Positions 33,311 through 43,677 of a stretch of DNA of 64,000 bases are shown piece by piece. Source of the stretch: Chromatiaceae bacterium. GTDB lineage: Bacteria; Pseudomonadota; Gammaproteobacteria; Chromatiales; Chromatiaceae. Numbering within the stretch: position 1 is the stretch's first letter; the number at the start of each line of letters is the position of its first letter. The position numbers were made by a program, and so were the translations under genes. Below the pieces are notes generated by a model. It ran no database searches and was not told the DNA's origin. It was given only the letters and a program-made list of their open reading frames with translations. The DNA is taken from positions 1 to 64,000 of the forward strand of contig JACKML010000012.1 of the NCBI GenBank assembly GCA_024235415.1, in the 5' to 3' direction.

Positions 33311-35730
33311 CCGATGAACTGCCTGCATCGCATAGCGGGGCGCGGCCGCTGGTAGCATTGGCGGCCAGCCAGCTGATTCATGCGTGTGACTGCGCGGCAC
33401 TGGATTTCGCCGATACCGCTGAGCTGGCGCCGCAGCAGGCGCCGCTGGGGCAGGAACGGGTGCTGGAGGCGATCGAGTTTGCCACCGGCATCGAACGCAG
33501 TGGCTACAATCTGTACGTCATGGGTTCGCCGGGCGTCGGCAAACATCACCTCCTGAACCAGACACTGGCGGCCCACGCGGCGGCGCGGCCTGCGCCCAGT
33601 GACTGGTGTTACGTCGCAGACTTCGGTCAGCCGGACCGGCCTAACGCACTGCAGCTGCCGGCCGGTCGTGGCGGTGAACTGCGCCACGATATGCAGCAAC
33701 TGGTGGAAGACCTGCTGACCGCACTGCCGGCCGCTTTCCAGAGCGATGAATACCGCCGTCGTGCACAGGAGATCCGGGACGAGTTCAAGGCGCGCGAAGA
33801 CGACATAGCGGCCACGCTGGGCCAACACGCCGCTGAACAGGGGATCGCCCTGCTATCGACCCCGACCGGCTACAGCCTGGCCCCAATGCATGACGACAAG
33901 GTGCTCAGCCCGCAGGAGTTCGATGCCCTGGGCGACGGCGAGAAGGCACGCCTGCAACAGGCGATGGGGCAGATCAAGGAAGAGCTGCGCGCCGTGCTGG
34001 GGCGAATCCCGTTGGTCAGGCGTGAGTTGCGCCAGCGTTTCCGTGTGCTCGATGCCGATGTCACGGGCCTGACCGTCGGCCAGTTCACCGTCGAACTCGA
34101 AAATCGCTACCAGGACCTGCCCGAGGTGCTGACGTACCTCGAGGCAGTGCGCGCCGACGTGGTGGAACATGGCGCGCTGTTCCTGCCCGACGACGGCAGC
34201 GACGGGCCTGTCGCGGATGATCCACGATTCGTCCGCTACCGCGTGAACCTGCTGGTCGACAACGGTGCCGCTGGTACCGTCCCGGTGGTCTATGAGGACA
34301 ACCCGACCTACCAGAACCTGCTCGGACGGATCGAGCACGTCGCCCACCTGGGCACCTTGAGCACTGACTTCACGTTGATCCGGCCCGGTGCACTGCACCG
34401 CGCCAACGGCGGCTACCTGGTGCTGGATGTCGAAGAGGTGCTGATGCATCCCTTTGCCTGGGACGCGCTCAAGCGCGCCCTCAATGGCGAGGAGATCCGC
34501 ATCGAGCCCGCGGAGCGGCTGTTGGGCCTGATGGGTACGGTATCGCTGGAGCCGGAGCCCATCCCTCTGAGGGTGAAGGTCGCACTGGTCGGCGAGCGCC
34601 GCTTGTATTACCTGCTCAAGCAGCACGATGACGATTTCGGTGCGTTGTTCAAGGTGGTTGCCGATTTCAACGAGGACATGCCGCGCGGCCCCGGCCGGGA
34701 GCTGGCGTATGCGCAGCTGGTCGCCACCCTGCAGCAGCGCGAGGCATTGCGCGCGGTCAGTCGCGACGGTGTCGGCCGGATCATCGACTGGGCGGCACGG
34801 CGGGCGGGGGACGGCGAGAAGCTGTCACTGCACCTGGGCAGCCTCACCGAGCTGCTGTACGAGGCCGATCATTTCGCCGTGCGCGGCGGCAGCGGAATCA
34901 TCGATGCGGGGCATGTACAGCAGGCCGTTGACGCGCGTAACCGGCGCACCGACCAGCACCGTGAGCGCCTGCACGAGGCGATCCTGCGGAACACGCTGCT
35001 GATCGACACCGACGGCCGCCAGCTCGGGCAGGTGAACGGGCTGGTGGTGATCCAGGCCGGTGACCAGGCCTTCGGCAGCCCGACCCGGATCAGCGCGACT
35101 GCGCGCATCGGCGGTGGCGAGGTGGTCGATATCGAGAGCGAGGCCAACCTCGGTGGTGCGATTCATGGCAAGGGGGTGATGATCCTTTCCGCCTACCTGG
35201 CCAATCGGTATTCGCGTCACCAGCCGCTGTCCGTCTCGGCGAGCTTGGTGTTCGAGCAGTCGTACGGTGTGATCGAAGGCGACAGCGCCTCGCTCGGCGA
35301 GTTGTGTGCGCTGCTGTCGGCAATCGGTGACCTGTCGATCGATCAATCGTTCGCAGTGACCGGGTCGGTGAATCAACATGGCCAGGTGCAGGCAGTCGGC
35401 GGCATCAACGAGAAGATAGAAGGGTTCTTCGATATCTGTCGGGTGCGCGGCCTCAGCGGTCGGCAGGGTGTGGTCATCCCTGCGGACAATGTCGCCGACC
35501 TGATGCTGCGCGACGATGTCCGCGCGGCCGTCGGGCGCGGTGAATTCAGGGTCTATGCCGCCACGCACTGCGACCAGGTGATGGCGCTGTTGACCGGGAT
35601 GCCGGCCGGTGTCCCCGATGCCGATGGCCTGTACCCGGCGGACAGCGCCAATGGCCGGGTGCAGATCCGCCTGATCGAATGGACGGCGATGCGCCAGCAG
35701 TTCTCCAGCGGCGCCGTCAGCCCGGGCTGA
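33307..35730 (+). CDS. Lon-like ATP-dependent protease (LonB/YcbZ type)
   Basis: An 807-residue S16 peptidase. The P-loop is VMGSPGVGKHHLLNQ (His follows the P-loop Lys where Thr/Ser is usual), there is a long inserted helical region (about 120-270), and RIEHVAHLGTLSTDFTLIRP with GALHRANGGYLVLDVEEVLM is typical of the AAA_32 LonB group. The C-terminal protease domain has the catalytic Ser in EGDSASLGELCALLSA and the Lys in GGINEKIEGFFDICR. The GTG start overlaps the upstream stop. Substrates are unknown. Confidence 0.92.
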   Translation: MTDELPASHSGARPLVALAASQLIHACDCAALDFADTAELAPQQAPLGQERVLEAIEFATGIERSGYNLYVMGSPGVGKHHLLNQTLAAHAAARPAPSDWCYVADFGQPDRPNALQLPAGRGGELRHDMQQLVEDLLTALPAAFQSDEYRRRAQEIRDEFKAREDDIAATLGQHAAEQGIALLSTPTGYSLAPMHDDKVLSPQEFDALGDGEKARLQQAMGQIKEELRAVLGRIPLVRRELRQRFRVLDADVTGLTVGQFTVELENRYQDLPEVLTYLEAVRADVVEHGALFLPDDGSDGPVADDPRFVRYRVNLLVDNGAAGTVPVVYEDNPTYQNLLGRIEHVAHLGTLSTDFTLIRPGALHRANGGYLVLDVEEVLMHPFAWDALKRALNGEEIRIEPAERLLGLMGTVSLEPEPIPLRVKVALVGERRLYYLLKQHDDDFGALFKVVADFNEDMPRGPGRELAYAQLVATLQQREALRAVSRDGVGRIIDWAARRAGDGEKLSLHLGSLTELLYEADHFAVRGGSGIIDAGHVQQAVDARNRRTDQHRERLHEAILRNTLLIDTDGRQLGQVNGLVVIQAGDQAFGSPTRISATARIGGGEVVDIESEANLGGAIHGKGVMILSAYLANRYSRHQPLSVSASLVFEQSYGVIEGDSASLGELCALLSAIGDLSIDQSFAVTGSVNQHGQVQAVGGINEKIEGFFDICRVRGLSGRQGVVIPADNVADLMLRDDVRAAVGRGEFRVYAATHCDQVMALLTGMPAGVPDADGLYPADSANGRVQIRLIEWTAMRQQFSSGAVSPG

Positions 35731-35873
35731 ACTGTCGCAGCGGTTCTGCCGCGCCCACGTCCGGGTGCGGGGCGTTGTCGTTCCCCACGTTAAGACGCCT
35801 GGGTGCTGGCCGCTAGTTAGGGTTGGACGTCGCCGAATCGCGATCGCGCGGCGCAGATCCTGACGGAGGCGAC

Positions 35874-37016
35874 ATGTTCACCCGACAATTCGTGACGCGC
35901 GACGCGCACCCGGACCCGACGGCGCTGCGCGCGGCGTTGGACAACGATCCACAGCTGTTGCTGGTGTTTTCCGGCCTCGGTCTGCTGCGTGACGGGGCCT
36001 TGGCGGCCGCACTCACCGAGGCCTTTCCGTCCGCACGCGTTGCCGGCTGTTCGACGGCAGGTGAAATCCACGGAGCCGGTGTGGACAGTGGCAGCTGCGT
36101 GGTGACCGGCATCCATTTCGACGACGTGGCGTGCAGGGTCGTCGAGTCCCATGTGCCCGAGCTGGGTGCTTCTTTCGACGCCGGTGTCGACCTCGGTGGG
36201 CAGCTGCAGCGCGATGGCCTGCGCGCTGTCCTGCTGTTCGGTCGCGGGGTCAACATCAATGGCAGCGCGTTGATCGATGGCCTCGTCGAGCGTATCGGCC
36301 GTGACATACCGATCAGCGGCGGGCTCGCCGGCGATGACGGCGCCTTCGTCGAGACCCTGACCCTGGGGCCGTCCGGTGTCGCAGCCGACGGCGTGGTGGC
36401 AGTCGGTCTTTATGGCGCTGCACTGCGTGTCGGCCATGGCAGTTACGGCGGCTGGCAACCCTATGGCCCGGCCCGCAAGGTCACGCGCTGCGACGGCAAT
36501 GTGCTGCTCGAACTCGACGGCGAACCGGCATTGAATATCTACAAGGCCTACCTGGGAGAATATGCAGGCGGTCTGCCGGCCTCGGGTCTGCTGTTTCCGT
36601 TCGAGATGCTGGGACGGGACCACGACGAGACCGGCCTGATCCGTACCATCCTCGGCGTCAGCGAGGAAGACGGCAGCCTGATCCTGGCTGGCGACATCGA
36701 CCCGGATGGCTATCTGCGCCTGATGCATGCGACCACCGACGGCCTGACCGACGGAGCAGCCAGGGCGGCCGAACGTGCCGGGTCGGGTTTCCCCGGTGAG
36801 ATCGGCCTGGCGCTCCTGGTCAGCTGCGTGGGCCGCAAGCTGGTGATGGGTGACCTGGTCGACGATGAGGTGGACGCCGTGGTCGAGGCGGTCGCAGGGA
36901 GCACCGTGGTCACCGGCTTCTATTCGTACGGCGAGATCAGTCCGTTCTCCAACACCACGGACTGCAAACTGCACAACCAGACCATGACGGTGACTTTCCT
37001 CGGAGAGGCGGGCTGA
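35874..37016 (+). CDS. FIST-domain sensory protein
   Basis: A 380-residue cytoplasmic protein with FIST N (PSARVAGCSTAGEIHGAGVD, ISGGLAGDDGAFVETLTLGP, VGLYG) and FIST C (LNIYKAYLGEY, LLVSCVGRKLVMG, GFYSYGEISPF) modules. FIST proteins are thought to bind small molecules such as amino acids and work with kinases or cyclases. ATG 35874 has a perfect ggagg five bases upstream. It directly precedes a hybrid kinase (no gap), its likely partner. Confidence 0.92.
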   Translation: MFTRQFVTRDAHPDPTALRAALDNDPQLLLVFSGLGLLRDGALAAALTEAFPSARVAGCSTAGEIHGAGVDSGSCVVTGIHFDDVACRVVESHVPELGASFDAGVDLGGQLQRDGLRAVLLFGRGVNINGSALIDGLVERIGRDIPISGGLAGDDGAFVETLTLGPSGVAADGVVAVGLYGAALRVGHGSYGGWQPYGPARKVTRCDGNVLLELDGEPALNIYKAYLGEYAGGLPASGLLFPFEMLGRDHDETGLIRTILGVSEEDGSLILAGDIDPDGYLRLMHATTDGLTDGAARAAERAGSGFPGEIGLALLVSCVGRKLVMGDLVDDEVDAVVEAVAGSTVVTGFYSYGEISPFSNTTDCKLHNQTMTVTFLGEAG

Positions 37017-40000
37017 ATGCACCGCTTGCTGCGTCGTCAGCTGAAGAAGGCCTTTGGTATCGAAGACGATGCCGCGCTGGCGGCCTTTCAACAGCAGTTG
37101 TCCGACGCAGCGCTGGACCAGCCGGACGATGCCCTGCTGTCGCGCCTGCGTGATGGACTGGCGCCGTTGTTGCAGCGCATCGAAAACAGCTATGAGCAGC
37201 ACGATCGTGACCTCGCGCTGCGCAACCGCAGCCTGTTGCTCAGCTCCGATGAGCTGACGCGGGCCAATGACCGGCTACGCGCAGAGTCTGCCGAGCAGGC
37301 GGAGGCGATCGAACGCCTGCGAGCGACGACCAACGAGCTCCTGGCACGCCTGGGGCGCGATGCGATACCCGCGGGAACCGCGAGTCTGCAGCGGCTGTCC
37401 GGGCTGATGGCCGATCTGGTACAGGACCGCGAGGCGGTGCAACGCGCCCTGGAACAGCAGAAGGCAGCACTCGATGAACACGCGATCGTCAGTATTACCG
37501 ATCGTGACGGCCGGATCGTGTATGCCAACGACCGGTTTGTGGACATCAGCGGTTACGCGCGCAACGAACTGATGGGCGTCGATCACGACATCATCAACTC
37601 CGGCTTCCATACCAAGGAGTTCTTCCGCGAGCTCTGGGACACCATCCAGGCGGGACGTGTGTGGCACGGCGAGATCCGCAACCGTGCACGTGACGGGTCG
37701 CACTTCTGGGTCGCCGCGACCATCGTGCCGATCGGCTCGGAGCAGGGGCGGCCCGAGCAGTACATCGCGATCCGTACCGATATCACCGCGCAGAAGCAGC
37801 TCGAAGAGGCGCTCGACGAGCGTCAGCGTTTCCTTCATGGCATCACCGACTCGATGGGGGAGGGTGTCTATGTGCTCGATGAGAGCGGCGTCTGTACCTT
37901 CCTGAACGCCGAGGCCGAGCGCCTGCTGGGCTGGACCCAGGCTGAGCTGGGTTCACGCAATTTTCACGACTGTGTGCACTTCCAGGATGCCGCCGGTGTA
38001 AAGGTGAGTGCTGCGGACTGTGCCACCGGCCGTGCGGTATTCAGGGGCGAGAAATACCGGTCCGAACAGGATGTCTACACACGACGCGACGGCACGATAT
38101 TTCCAATCGCGATCGTTGCGGTGCCGCTGCGTGAAGACGGCGAGATCATCGGTCAGGTCGGGGTGTTTCAGGACATCACCGAACGCCTGCAGGTGCAGGA
38201 GTCGCTGCGCGAGAGTCGCGAGCAGCTGCAGATCGCCCTGGAGGCGGCGCAGATCGGCCTGTGGGACTGGAATCCTCAGACCGACGTTGCGTACTTCAGC
38301 GACGAGTGGCTGGCGATGCTCGGCTATGTACAGGGTGGGGTACCGAACAACGGCGCAGGCTGGGCAGGGCTGTTGCATCCAGACGACAGCGAACGGGTGT
38401 CAAAGCAGCTTCAGGTGCATCTGGAAGGCCGTTCGCACGACTTCCAGGCCGAGTTCCGGATGCGCCACCGCGATGGGCACTGGGTGTGGATACAGTCCAC
38501 CGGCAGGGTCATGGGGCGCGACGATCAGGGGCGTCCCGTGCGCGCCACCGGCGTGCACCAGGACATCACCGAGCGGCGTGCGTTCAACGAGCGTCTGCAG
38601 GAGGCAAAACACCAGGCAGAGGCGGCCAACCAGGCAAAGAGCCAGTTCCTCGCCAACATGAGCCACGAGATCCGCACCCCGATGAACGCGATCATCGGGA
38701 TGTCGCACCTGGCGCTGGAAACCGAACTGGATTCCCGGCAGCGGGGTTATGTGCAGACGGTTCATCGCTCGGCCAGATCGCTGCTCGGCATCATCAACGA
38801 TATCCTCGATTTCTCAAAGATCGAGGCCGGCAAGCTGGATATCGAGCAGACCGGGCTGCGCCTCGATGACGTACTGACCGACGTTGCCAACGCGGTGGCT
38901 GCGAAAGCGGCGGACAAGGGCCTGGAATTCGTGTTCGACGTTGCCGACGATGTGCCGATACGGATGCTCGGCGACCCACTGCGCCTGGGACAGATACTGA
39001 TCAATCTCTGCAACAACGCGGTGAAGTTCACAGCGCGTGGCGAGGTGCGCGTCGTGGTGACGCTGGAGGCGTGTGCCGGCGAACAGATGTGTCTGCAGTT
39101 TGCGGTGCGCGATACCGGTATCGGGATCGAAGAGGAACAGCTCGGCCGCCTTTTCCAATCGTTCAGCCAGGCGGATGCGTCGACCACGAGGCAGTATGGT
39201 GGGACAGGCCTCGGGTTGGCCATCTCGAGCAAGTTGATCGAAATGATGGGCGGCAGGATATGGGTCGAGAGCACGCCCGGTCGTGGCAGCACCTTTTACT
39301 TCAACGTGCGCCTGAGTGCTGCACCGTCGGATCTGTCGACAAAGCCGGCAGTGGTCGGGCGCGCGCAGGGTTTACGCGTGTTGTTGGCCCATGCAGGCAC
39401 CGGGGCGCGCGATGTCCTGGCACGTATGGTGCGGCAGCTGGGCCATGTTTGCGACACGGTTGCTGATGCCGGTGCCGTGCTGTCGGCGTTGACGACGGCA
39501 GATCAGGAACGGCATTACGACCTGGTGTTTATCGACTGGCAGATGCCGGGTGTCGACGCATTTGCGTGCATGCAGGGCATTGACGGGCTTGGCCTGGTGA
39601 ACCCGCCACGCGCGATTATCGTTGTTGCCACACGCCGTGACGACGTAATGGCGGTCGCAGGCAAGCGAAAACTCGCGGCCCCTATGCTGCTGAGCAAGCC
39701 GGTGATGCGCAGCACACTTGTCGATGTGATCGATGCCGCATTCGGTGCAGCGACGCCACGTCGTGGCACGCATCAGGGCATGCGTGGGCCTCATGCCGAG
39801 GCCCTGAAACAACTGCGCGGCTGTCGGGTACTACTGGCTGAGGACAACGAGGTGAACCGTGAGCTCGCGGTCGAGTTGCTGCACCGGGTCGGGATGCATG
39901 TCGAGATCGCGACCAATGGAGCTGAGGCGCTCGCAAAGCTGGAAGAAGGACGCTTCGACGTCGTGTTGATGGACTGCCAGATGCCGGTCATGGATGGTTA

Positions 40001-40850
40001 CCAGGCGGCAAGGAGCATCCGAGCAGATGCGCGTTGGGTGGATCTGCCGGTGATTGCGGTCACGGCCAACGCGATGGTGGGTGATGTGGCCAAGACCTCG
40101 GCCGCAGGGATGAACGACCATATCGCCAAGCCGATCGACCCGGACCATCTGTACGGCGTGCTGGCGAAATGGCTGCGTGGCTCTCGCGGCGATGTGCCGG
40201 TAACGACTTCACCACAGGCACCAGGCCGCGACGCAAAGCCCACGCGTGGCCTGCCGCCCGGCAGGCATGTGGATACCGCACAGGGCCTGGCCAGGATTGG
40301 CGGCAATATCGACAGCTACCGGCGCATGATCGACAAGTTCCGGCGCAATCACCGCGACGACGTGCACCATATCGAAACGCATCTGCACGCTGGCGACCAG
40401 GAGCAGGCATTGCGACTGGCGCATACCCTGAAGGGGACCGCCGGGAGCATCGGTGCTGACGCCCTGGCAGAGGCGGCAGCGGAACTGGAATCGGCCATCG
40501 CCGCCGGCGGCAGTGCAGCGTTGACAGCTGAGCTGATCGCGGCGCAGCACCGCTTGGGCGAGGTGATCGACGAGTTGCAGGCGATCATCGCCGATGTCCC
40601 GAACGCGCTGCCCGATGCCGTTGCGCCGATATCCCGGAAATCGATCAGTGAAGGTTTGCTGCGCCTGCGCGACCGGATCGAGAATTTCGATACCGGGAGC
40701 GACCAGACTCTCGACGAGTTGCTGGCGGCCAGCGCGGGCAACCCGGTAATCGATACGTTGGTGCAGCTGCGCGAGCCGCTTGCGCGCTACGATTTCGACC
40801 TGGCCCTGGAACTGCTTGACAGGGTCGACAACACATTAGCCGGGTCTTGA
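37017..40850 (+). CDS. Hybrid sensor histidine kinase (3 PAS, HK, 2 receivers, Hpt)
   Basis: A 1277-residue cytoplasmic kinase with no membrane segment. Order: helical N-terminus (1-135), PAS1 (about 150-260, VSITDRDGRIVYANDRFVDI), PAS2 (about 275-390), PAS3/PAC (about 400-520), HisKA with NMSHEIRTPMNAIIGMSHLA (His550), HATPase (GGTGLGLAISSKLIEMMGG), receiver 1 (Asp840 in FIDWQMPG; weaker match, acidic pocket not evident), receiver 2 (LLAEDNEVNRELA, Asp986), and an Hpt domain (His1136 in LRLAHTLKGTAGSIG). A phosphorelay of the ArcB/BarA kind; the output partner is not in the window. The FIST protein just upstream probably gives it its input. Confidence 0.94.
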   Translation: MHRLLRRQLKKAFGIEDDAALAAFQQQLSDAALDQPDDALLSRLRDGLAPLLQRIENSYEQHDRDLALRNRSLLLSSDELTRANDRLRAESAEQAEAIERLRATTNELLARLGRDAIPAGTASLQRLSGLMADLVQDREAVQRALEQQKAALDEHAIVSITDRDGRIVYANDRFVDISGYARNELMGVDHDIINSGFHTKEFFRELWDTIQAGRVWHGEIRNRARDGSHFWVAATIVPIGSEQGRPEQYIAIRTDITAQKQLEEALDERQRFLHGITDSMGEGVYVLDESGVCTFLNAEAERLLGWTQAELGSRNFHDCVHFQDAAGVKVSAADCATGRAVFRGEKYRSEQDVYTRRDGTIFPIAIVAVPLREDGEIIGQVGVFQDITERLQVQESLRESREQLQIALEAAQIGLWDWNPQTDVAYFSDEWLAMLGYVQGGVPNNGAGWAGLLHPDDSERVSKQLQVHLEGRSHDFQAEFRMRHRDGHWVWIQSTGRVMGRDDQGRPVRATGVHQDITERRAFNERLQEAKHQAEAANQAKSQFLANMSHEIRTPMNAIIGMSHLALETELDSRQRGYVQTVHRSARSLLGIINDILDFSKIEAGKLDIEQTGLRLDDVLTDVANAVAAKAADKGLEFVFDVADDVPIRMLGDPLRLGQILINLCNNAVKFTARGEVRVVVTLEACAGEQMCLQFAVRDTGIGIEEEQLGRLFQSFSQADASTTRQYGGTGLGLAISSKLIEMMGGRIWVESTPGRGSTFYFNVRLSAAPSDLSTKPAVVGRAQGLRVLLAHAGTGARDVLARMVRQLGHVCDTVADAGAVLSALTTADQERHYDLVFIDWQMPGVDAFACMQGIDGLGLVNPPRAIIVVATRRDDVMAVAGKRKLAAPMLLSKPVMRSTLVDVIDAAFGAATPRRGTHQGMRGPHAEALKQLRGCRVLLAEDNEVNRELAVELLHRVGMHVEIATNGAEALAKLEEGRFDVVLMDCQMPVMDGYQAARSIRADARWVDLPVIAVTANAMVGDVAKTSAAGMNDHIAKPIDPDHLYGVLAKWLRGSRGDVPVTTSPQAPGRDAKPTRGLPPGRHVDTAQGLARIGGNIDSYRRMIDKFRRNHRDDVHHIETHLHAGDQEQALRLAHTLKGTAGSIGADALAEAAAELESAIAAGGSAALTAELIAAQHRLGEVIDELQAIIADVPNALPDAVAPISRKSISEGLLRLRDRIENFDTGSDQTLDELLAASAGNPVIDTLVQLREPLARYDFDLALELLDRVDNTLAGS

Positions 40851-41069
40851 ATACCGAAAATAAGCGTCGCATAATGTGCGGGCGGGAATTCTCTCGATTT
40901 TAGGCACCTGAAAATGCCGTCCGGCATGCTTACCCGCGGACTCGCCCGAGGCCGCACCCACTCCAGCTGGCAATATTGCAGCGGGATTTATGGCGCGCGC
41001 CAAAATATCTCACACTTACCTATGAAGGCTGCATCTATTGCGCGGCCGACGATCTGTTAGGAGGTCGAA

Positions 41070-41681
41070 ATGGAAATCCGTGTTATTCGTCATCTTGCGC
41101 TTGCAGCCGGTCTGTTGGGCGCGATGCAGGCCCACGCTGGCTACTGGAACGATGCCGCCGGCGATGTCTGGCGCAGTGGGGCAGGCGAGTGCGTGCATAC
41201 CGGGTACTGGACACCCGATATGGCGATCGTCGGCTGTGACGGCAAAGTGGCGGAACAGGCGGCACCCACGGTGATGTCCGCACCCAAAGCGGCACCGGCG
41301 CCGGTCGCCATGATGGCGGTGGACACCAAGGTCAATTTTGCGTTTGACCGCGCCAACCTGGATGCCACTGCAACCGCCGCGATCGACTCACTGGTCCAGC
41401 AGGCCAAGTCGAAAGGCAGCATCAAGTCCGTACGACTGACCGGACACGCAGACCGTGTTGGCACTGAAGACTACAACATGGACCTGTCACTGCGTCGTGC
41501 CAGTGCGGTGAGCGACTACCTGGTGCAGAACGCCGGTGTATCCGCGCAATCGATCGAGATCGCGGGCAGGGGCGAATCCGAGCCACTGGTCGGGTGTGAG
41601 GGTATGTTCGGAGCAGCTGCACTGAACTGCCTGGCACCCAACCGTCGGGTAGAGGTCCTTCTCGACCTGATGGGCAAGTGA
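41070..41681 (+). CDS. OmpA-family outer-membrane/periplasmic protein
   Basis: A 203-residue secreted protein: signal peptide (about 1-23, AGLLGAMQAHA), a short domain with two Cys (GECVHTGYW, IVGCDGK), an Ala/Pro linker, and an OmpA C-terminal domain (VNFAFDRANLDATATAAIDS and VRLTGHADRVGTEDYNMDLS). A Cys pair near the end (GCEGMFGAAALNC) could form a disulfide. The Shine-Dalgarno is taggaggtcgaa. Confidence 0.9.
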   Translation: MEIRVIRHLALAAGLLGAMQAHAGYWNDAAGDVWRSGAGECVHTGYWTPDMAIVGCDGKVAEQAAPTVMSAPKAAPAPVAMMAVDTKVNFAFDRANLDATATAAIDSLVQQAKSKGSIKSVRLTGHADRVGTEDYNMDLSLRRASAVSDYLVQNAGVSAQSIEIAGRGESEPLVGCEGMFGAAALNCLAPNRRVEVLLDLMGK

Positions 41682-41700
41682 TCCCGGCCTGGTGACCGCT

Positions 41701-41727
41701 GGTGGTCAGGGGTTTTCCCTGGCCACC
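41701..41727 (+). terminator. Strong hairpin, possible terminator after the OmpA-like gene
   Basis: ggtggtcaggg-gtttt-ccctggccacc makes an 11-bp stem with one wobble pair, but no T run follows, so termination by this hairpin alone is not certain. Confidence 0.4.
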
Positions 41728-41925
41728 GTTGGTGTACCCGCCTGTCTGTCCCTCCTGTCTGTCTTGGTTTACCGCACCCGTGGGCGCGTTGCTCACGGTG
41801 GCCGGCACGCATTTCCTCTCCCTGCGCCATTACCCTGTAGATCCAATTGCTGACAGCAGCCGCAGCGGAACGCAGAATCGGGAACCGCATAGCGATGGCG
41901 GCATGCACGCAAGAGGAGGTGGAAC

Positions 41926-42291
41926 ATGACCAAACCGGTTGCTTTTGACGACGCAGCGGCAAGCGCGAAGCTGGCGCAGGAACTGCCGCATTGGCGCGTG
42001 GATTCGAGCCACTTGTGCCGCAGCTACAAGACCGAGGGCTGGCGCGCCAGCATGCTGCTGGCCAATGGCATTGCGCATCTGGCCGAGGTCGCCTGGCATC
42101 ACCCGGAACTGCGTGTCAGCTGGGGTGGGGTGGAGGTGCGACTGCGTACCCACTCCGACGATGCGATCACCACAAAGGACTTCGAACTGGCGAAGATGGT
42201 CGAGCAGTGGGTGTGCTGGCGGCCGGGGGCGGGGGTCTCGCTGGACGGTGCGCCAACTTCTGGCCAGTGGCGTTATCTCCACCACGAATGA
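41926..42291 (+). CDS. phhB: 4a-hydroxytetrahydrobiopterin dehydratase (pterin carbinolamine dehydratase)
   Basis: A 121-residue enzyme. The family motif is seen as FANGIAHLAE-type sequence LLANGIAHLAEVAWHHPELR with the catalytic His pair, followed by VRLRTHSDDAITTKDFELA. It recycles the pterin cofactor of aromatic amino-acid hydroxylases, or works in a related pterin step. The stop overlaps the pabB start (ATGA), linking it to folate/pterin metabolism. Confidence 0.92.
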   Translation: MTKPVAFDDAAASAKLAQELPHWRVDSSHLCRSYKTEGWRASMLLANGIAHLAEVAWHHPELRVSWGGVEVRLRTHSDDAITTKDFELAKMVEQWVCWRPGAGVSLDGAPTSGQWRYLHHE

Positions 42292-43652
42292 CGGAATTGC
42301 AGGCAACGCGGCTGCCATATTGCCCGGACAACCGGCATTACTATGCTGCGCTGCGCGATCTGCCCTGGCCGGTATGGCTGGATAGCGGCTATCCGGCATC
42401 CGGTGGCGGGCGGTACGACATCATTGCCGCCGACCCGTATATCACCCTGGTGTGCAAGGACGGTGCGACCACGCTTGCCGCCTCGGGCGGTGCGGTGCGG
42501 GTGGCCCATGGCGACCCGCTGGGTCTGCTGCGTGAGGCAATGGGCCGATCTGCCACGGCGCATGGCGCTCTGCCGTTCTGCGGGGGGGCAATCGGCTTTC
42601 TCGGTTATGACCTGGCACGCACACTGGGGGATCTGCCGGCGCGTGCGGGTGCGGAAGGCTGGCCCGACATGGCCGTCGGTCTGTATGACTGGGCCTTGGT
42701 GGTTGACCATGCCCGGCAACGCTGTGACCTCGTCCGCAGTGGCAGGGACCCGCGTGGCGACGACAGCTGGCGGTCTGCGCTGCGGCAGCTGTTGAACGCC
42801 CTGCCGGGCCGTGAACCGCCGCGAGCCGCGACCGGCAGGCTGATCGAACCGGGCATGCAGCGAGATGCGTATGCCCGGTCCTTTGCCCGAATCCAACGCT
42901 ATATCCGCGATGGAGACTGCTACCAGGTCAATCTTGCGCAGCGTTTTCGTGCGGCGGTCGATTCCGATGCCTGGACCCTGTATCAGCGCATGCGCGCGGA
43001 CAACCCGGCCCCCTTTGGTGCGTTACTTGAATACCCGTTCGGTGAGATCTTGAGCTGTTCGCCAGAGCAGTTTCTGCAGCTGCGCGATGGCCATGTACAG
43101 ACACGCCCGATCAAAGGGACCCGGCCACGTGGTGACAGCGCGCACAGTGATCAGGCCATGCGCGCGCAACTGCTCAGCAGTGCCAAGGACCGGGCGGAAA
43201 ACCTGATGATCGTCGACCTGCTGCGTAATGACCTGGGCAAGGTCTGCGAGCCCGGCAGCATCGATGTGCCGGGGCTGTTCGAGGTGGAATCGTTCGCCAC
43301 GGTGCATCACCTCGTCAGTACCGTGACAGGGCATCTGCGCGGCGGCTGCGATGCGCTGGATCTGATCGCCGCCTGCTTCCCGGGCGGTTCCATCACCGGC
43401 GCTCCGAAGCGCCGCGCGATGCAGATCATCGACGAGTTGGAGCCGGTGCGCCGCGAGGTGTATTGCGGCAGCGTCATCCGTCTCGGTTTCGACGGCAACC
43501 TCGACAGCAGTATCACCATCCGCACACTGCTGATGCGCGGTGATGAGGTCTTCTACTGGGCGGGTGGCGGGATCGTGGCCGACTCCGCATGTGCGGCCGA
43601 GTACCAGGAAAGCCTCGACAAGGCGGCGGCCTTCCTGGGTTTGTTCGGTTAG
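42288..43652 (+). CDS. pabB: Aminodeoxychorismate synthase component I
   Basis: A 454-residue chorismate-using enzyme. The PabB-specific Lys is present in RPIKGTRPRGD (anthranilate synthases have PIAGT); DLLRNDLGKVCEPGS, FPGGSITGAPKRRAMQIID and GGGIVADSACAAEYQESLDK are the other chorismate-binding motifs. With a PabA amidotransferase it makes ADC for p-aminobenzoate and folate. It is translationally coupled to phhB. Confidence 0.94.
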   Translation: MTELQATRLPYCPDNRHYYAALRDLPWPVWLDSGYPASGGGRYDIIAADPYITLVCKDGATTLAASGGAVRVAHGDPLGLLREAMGRSATAHGALPFCGGAIGFLGYDLARTLGDLPARAGAEGWPDMAVGLYDWALVVDHARQRCDLVRSGRDPRGDDSWRSALRQLLNALPGREPPRAATGRLIEPGMQRDAYARSFARIQRYIRDGDCYQVNLAQRFRAAVDSDAWTLYQRMRADNPAPFGALLEYPFGEILSCSPEQFLQLRDGHVQTRPIKGTRPRGDSAHSDQAMRAQLLSSAKDRAENLMIVDLLRNDLGKVCEPGSIDVPGLFEVESFATVHHLVSTVTGHLRGGCDALDLIAACFPGGSITGAPKRRAMQIIDELEPVRREVYCGSVIRLGFDGNLDSSITIRTLLMRGDEVFYWAGGGIVADSACAAEYQESLDKAAAFLGLFG

Positions 43653-43677
43653 GCAGGCGATCGCCGAGGGGGTTCGG

